Source of the DNA: CAYZJB01 sp964602985
GTDB taxonomy: Bacteria; CLD3; SB21
Assembly: GCA_964602985.1 (NCBI GenBank)
Contig: CAZRTJ010000009.1
Span: 1 to 64,000 of the forward strand
Length of the DNA: 64,000 nucleotides
Direction: 5' to 3'
This document shows, piece after piece, positions 62,693 to 64,000 of this stretch; the first letter of the stretch is position 1, and every line of letters begins with the position of its first letter. The notes beneath the pieces were generated by a model. That model saw only the letters and a list, made by a program, of their open reading frames with translations. It made no database searches and was not told the DNA's origin. Position numbers and translations under genes: made by a program.

Positions 62693-64000
62693 CGCTTTCG
62701 TCTCCAGAAGGTCAGGCCGATGGAAACCAACAGTCCTCCACAGACCAGATAATTCACGCCGGCAGAGATCCACTTTCCAACTTCGTATTCCCGCGGCCGG
62801 AAGCGAAATTCAATCGTGTGTTCGCCCGCCGGTACGACGACGGCACGGAGGATGTGATTCGTCTTCAGGATGGGTGTCTCGACCCCGTCGATGAGCGCTT
62901 TCCAGCCGTGCGGATACCAGATTTCACTCAGGACCAGTAGAGCGGACTTGTCTGTGAATACCCTGAGTGTGGTTGCCGAACTCCTCCTGGTTACAAATTC
63001 GATCCGCATGCTGTCCGGTTCTTCCACGGCGACATCCACTTCCGTCAGCGCGATCTCTCGTGCATCAAATGTCGGACTATTCAACATGCGGAATCGGGTC
63101 TGCGCGTGCTTTGCCGTAAATGTCTTCCTGGCAAAGAACGCGCGCGGCAGCGCTCCTGGATTTTGATACAAGATTTGTTGTCGCTGTTGATCGACCGTGA
63201 CCATCTTCCATCCAAACGTATCCGGGACCAGCCCATTAGTGACAACGTATCGCGCGTTTAACATGTTCACGATGGACATATTGATAGGAAGTTGGGGATC
63301 CGCGCCTTTGTAGAGGGAGAAGTCGATGATGTCCTGGTAGATCCGCATCTTGGTCGGACTGTACCCTCCGATCGTCTCAATGCCGTGATACGTCCATTCC
63401 GGACTTCCGGACTGAGCGTGTTCCATCAGGGAAAACAAGCGGTAGTCGGAGGAATCCTGTTTGAGCGCTTGTACGATAGGCGTCATGGGGAAATCGGCCT
63501 TTGCGGTTTTCGCGGGCGCCAGCTTCAGCGTCTTCTTATTGAGTACGATCATGTCCCAGGCAGTCACCGCCAGAATAACGGTGAGGCCGATTCCGGCGGC
63601 GATTTTCTTTTTCAGAACGAGATACCACATGCCCAGGAGAATTTCGAGAAGGAAGATAAACTTCAGGAAACCGCTTCCCAGTAAGTCTGCACGCAGTTGC
63701 TTCAGTTGTGTGATCTGGGAGGCGGAATACCGTCCCGCCTCATTCTCACCCAGAAGTCCAAACGCTTCCAACCACGCCGACTTGAAGAGGACGCCGACGA
63801 GAGCCGCAACCAGAGCCGCTGCCATTCCTATCAAGATCTTGCGTGGAAGGTTGGACTTCGGATCGTCCTTCTGATGAAACATCGCCTGAAGGCCGTAGCA
63901 GGCCAACACACAACACGCGAATGCAAAAACGGACAAGATCATCGAGGGAACACGAAATTTATCGAAAAACGGAAGGACAACCAAAATCAACCTGAAGAAG
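62689..64000 (-). CDS. YfhO-family membrane glycosyltransferase-like protein (partial)
   Basis: The C-terminal 430-odd residues of a multi-spanning protein; the 5' end lies beyond position 64000. PFFDKFRVPSM and later YSPTKMRIYQDI with RYVVTNG match the YfhO family of large polyprenyl-phosphate sugar transferase-like proteins that decorate teichoic acids or lipids. Four membrane segments at about 1-20, 52-70, 105-135 and near the end are visible. It is co-transcribed with the acylase (ATGA overlap). Confidence 0.88.
   Translation of the reverse strand, partial: FFRLILVVLPFFDKFRVPSMILSVFAFACCVLACYGLQAMFHQKDDPKSNLPRKILIGMAAALVAALVGVLFKSAWLEAFGLLGENEAGRYSASQITQLKQLRADLLGSGFLKFIFLLEILLGMWYLVLKKKIAAGIGLTVILAVTAWDMIVLNKKTLKLAPAKTAKADFPMTPIVQALKQDSSDYRLFSLMEHAQSGSPEWTYHGIETIGGYSPTKMRIYQDIIDFSLYKGADPQLPINMSIVNMLNARYVVTNGLVPDTFGWKMVTVDQQRQQILYQNPGALPRAFFARKTFTAKHAQTRFRMLNSPTFDAREIALTEVDVAVEEPDSMRIEFVTRRSSATTLRVFTDKSALLVLSEIWYPHGWKALIDGVETPILKTNHILRAVVVPAGEHTIEFRFRPREYEVGKWISAGVNYLVCGGLLVSIGLTFWRRKR

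Noticed and set aside
1..64000. CRISPR array, IS element or prophage
   Set aside because: No regularly spaced repeats, transposase, integrase or phage structural gene was seen on either strand.

Overview
The window is about 64 kb of a Gram-negative chromosome. It carries lpxB (lipid A), TolC and TonB-dependent outer-membrane proteins, and type IX secretion (T9SS) genes: porU and porV side by side, and porQ elsewhere. Together with the folP-cdaA and tilS-hpt-ftsH gene orders and a two-propeller sensor kinase, this points to the FCB superphylum (Bacteroidota, Chlorobi, Ignavibacteria and relatives). Unlike classical Bacteroidetes, many genes have strong Shine-Dalgarno sequences, so a deeper FCB lineage is more likely. 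No rRNA is present, so I cannot name the phylum. I saw no insertion sequence, prophage or CRISPR array; this is compact chromosomal core with some lineage-specific operons.

Layout. 1-2.8 kb (minus): a CheY-like regulator, 3-hydroxyacyl-CoA dehydrogenase and a secreted TPR protein ending in a clear terminator. 3.1-9.2 kb (plus): a five-gene RND efflux operon. 9.25-12.0 kb (minus): site-2 protease, rhomboid protease, pyrF, tRNA-Val. 12.0-13.1 kb (plus): lpxB. 13.1-21.4 kb (minus): a tight nine-gene run of lgt, DUF4159, ccmC, porQ, bifunctional nuclease, membrane protein, CHASE2-adenylate cyclase and two secreted FecR-like paralogues. 21.6-31.2 kb (mostly plus): lipoprotein, hisIE, FAD oxidoreductase, nrnA, pepA, RNase G, radical SAM protein and an M28/glutaminyl-cyclase-like lipoprotein. 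31.4-35.2 kb (minus): NarL-type regulator and giant sensor kinase, divergent from a TonB receptor. 35.3-55.2 kb (plus): TonB receptor, batB, batA, tilS, hpt, ftsH, TPR protein, folP, cdaA, porU, porV, lipoprotein, pta. 55.2-64 kb: dxs (minus), a TonB/AgmX-like protein and glgC (plus), then ispF, penicillin acylase and a YfhO protein cut by the window edge (minus).

How the genes fit together. Many neighbours overlap by ATGA or a few bases, so translation is probably coupled. Several envelope themes recur: T9SS export, lipoprotein maturation (lgt plus four lipoproteins), outer-membrane uptake under a two-component system, and cyclic nucleotide signalling (a cAMP-type cyclase, a c-di-AMP cyclase and an NrnA phosphodiesterase).

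The most striking pattern is that eight of ten proteins with a non-lipoprotein signal peptide have glutamine directly after the predicted cleavage site, and the same window encodes a glutaminyl-cyclase-like enzyme. Other points are a hairpin that hides the ribosome site of RNase G, a HisI domain lacking its KGETSGN segment, and a CHASE2 cyclase coupled to two secreted FecR proteins. I did not find a wholly new multi-gene system that I can defend; the best candidates are the FecR-CHASE2 operon and the Q-rule/cyclase pair.
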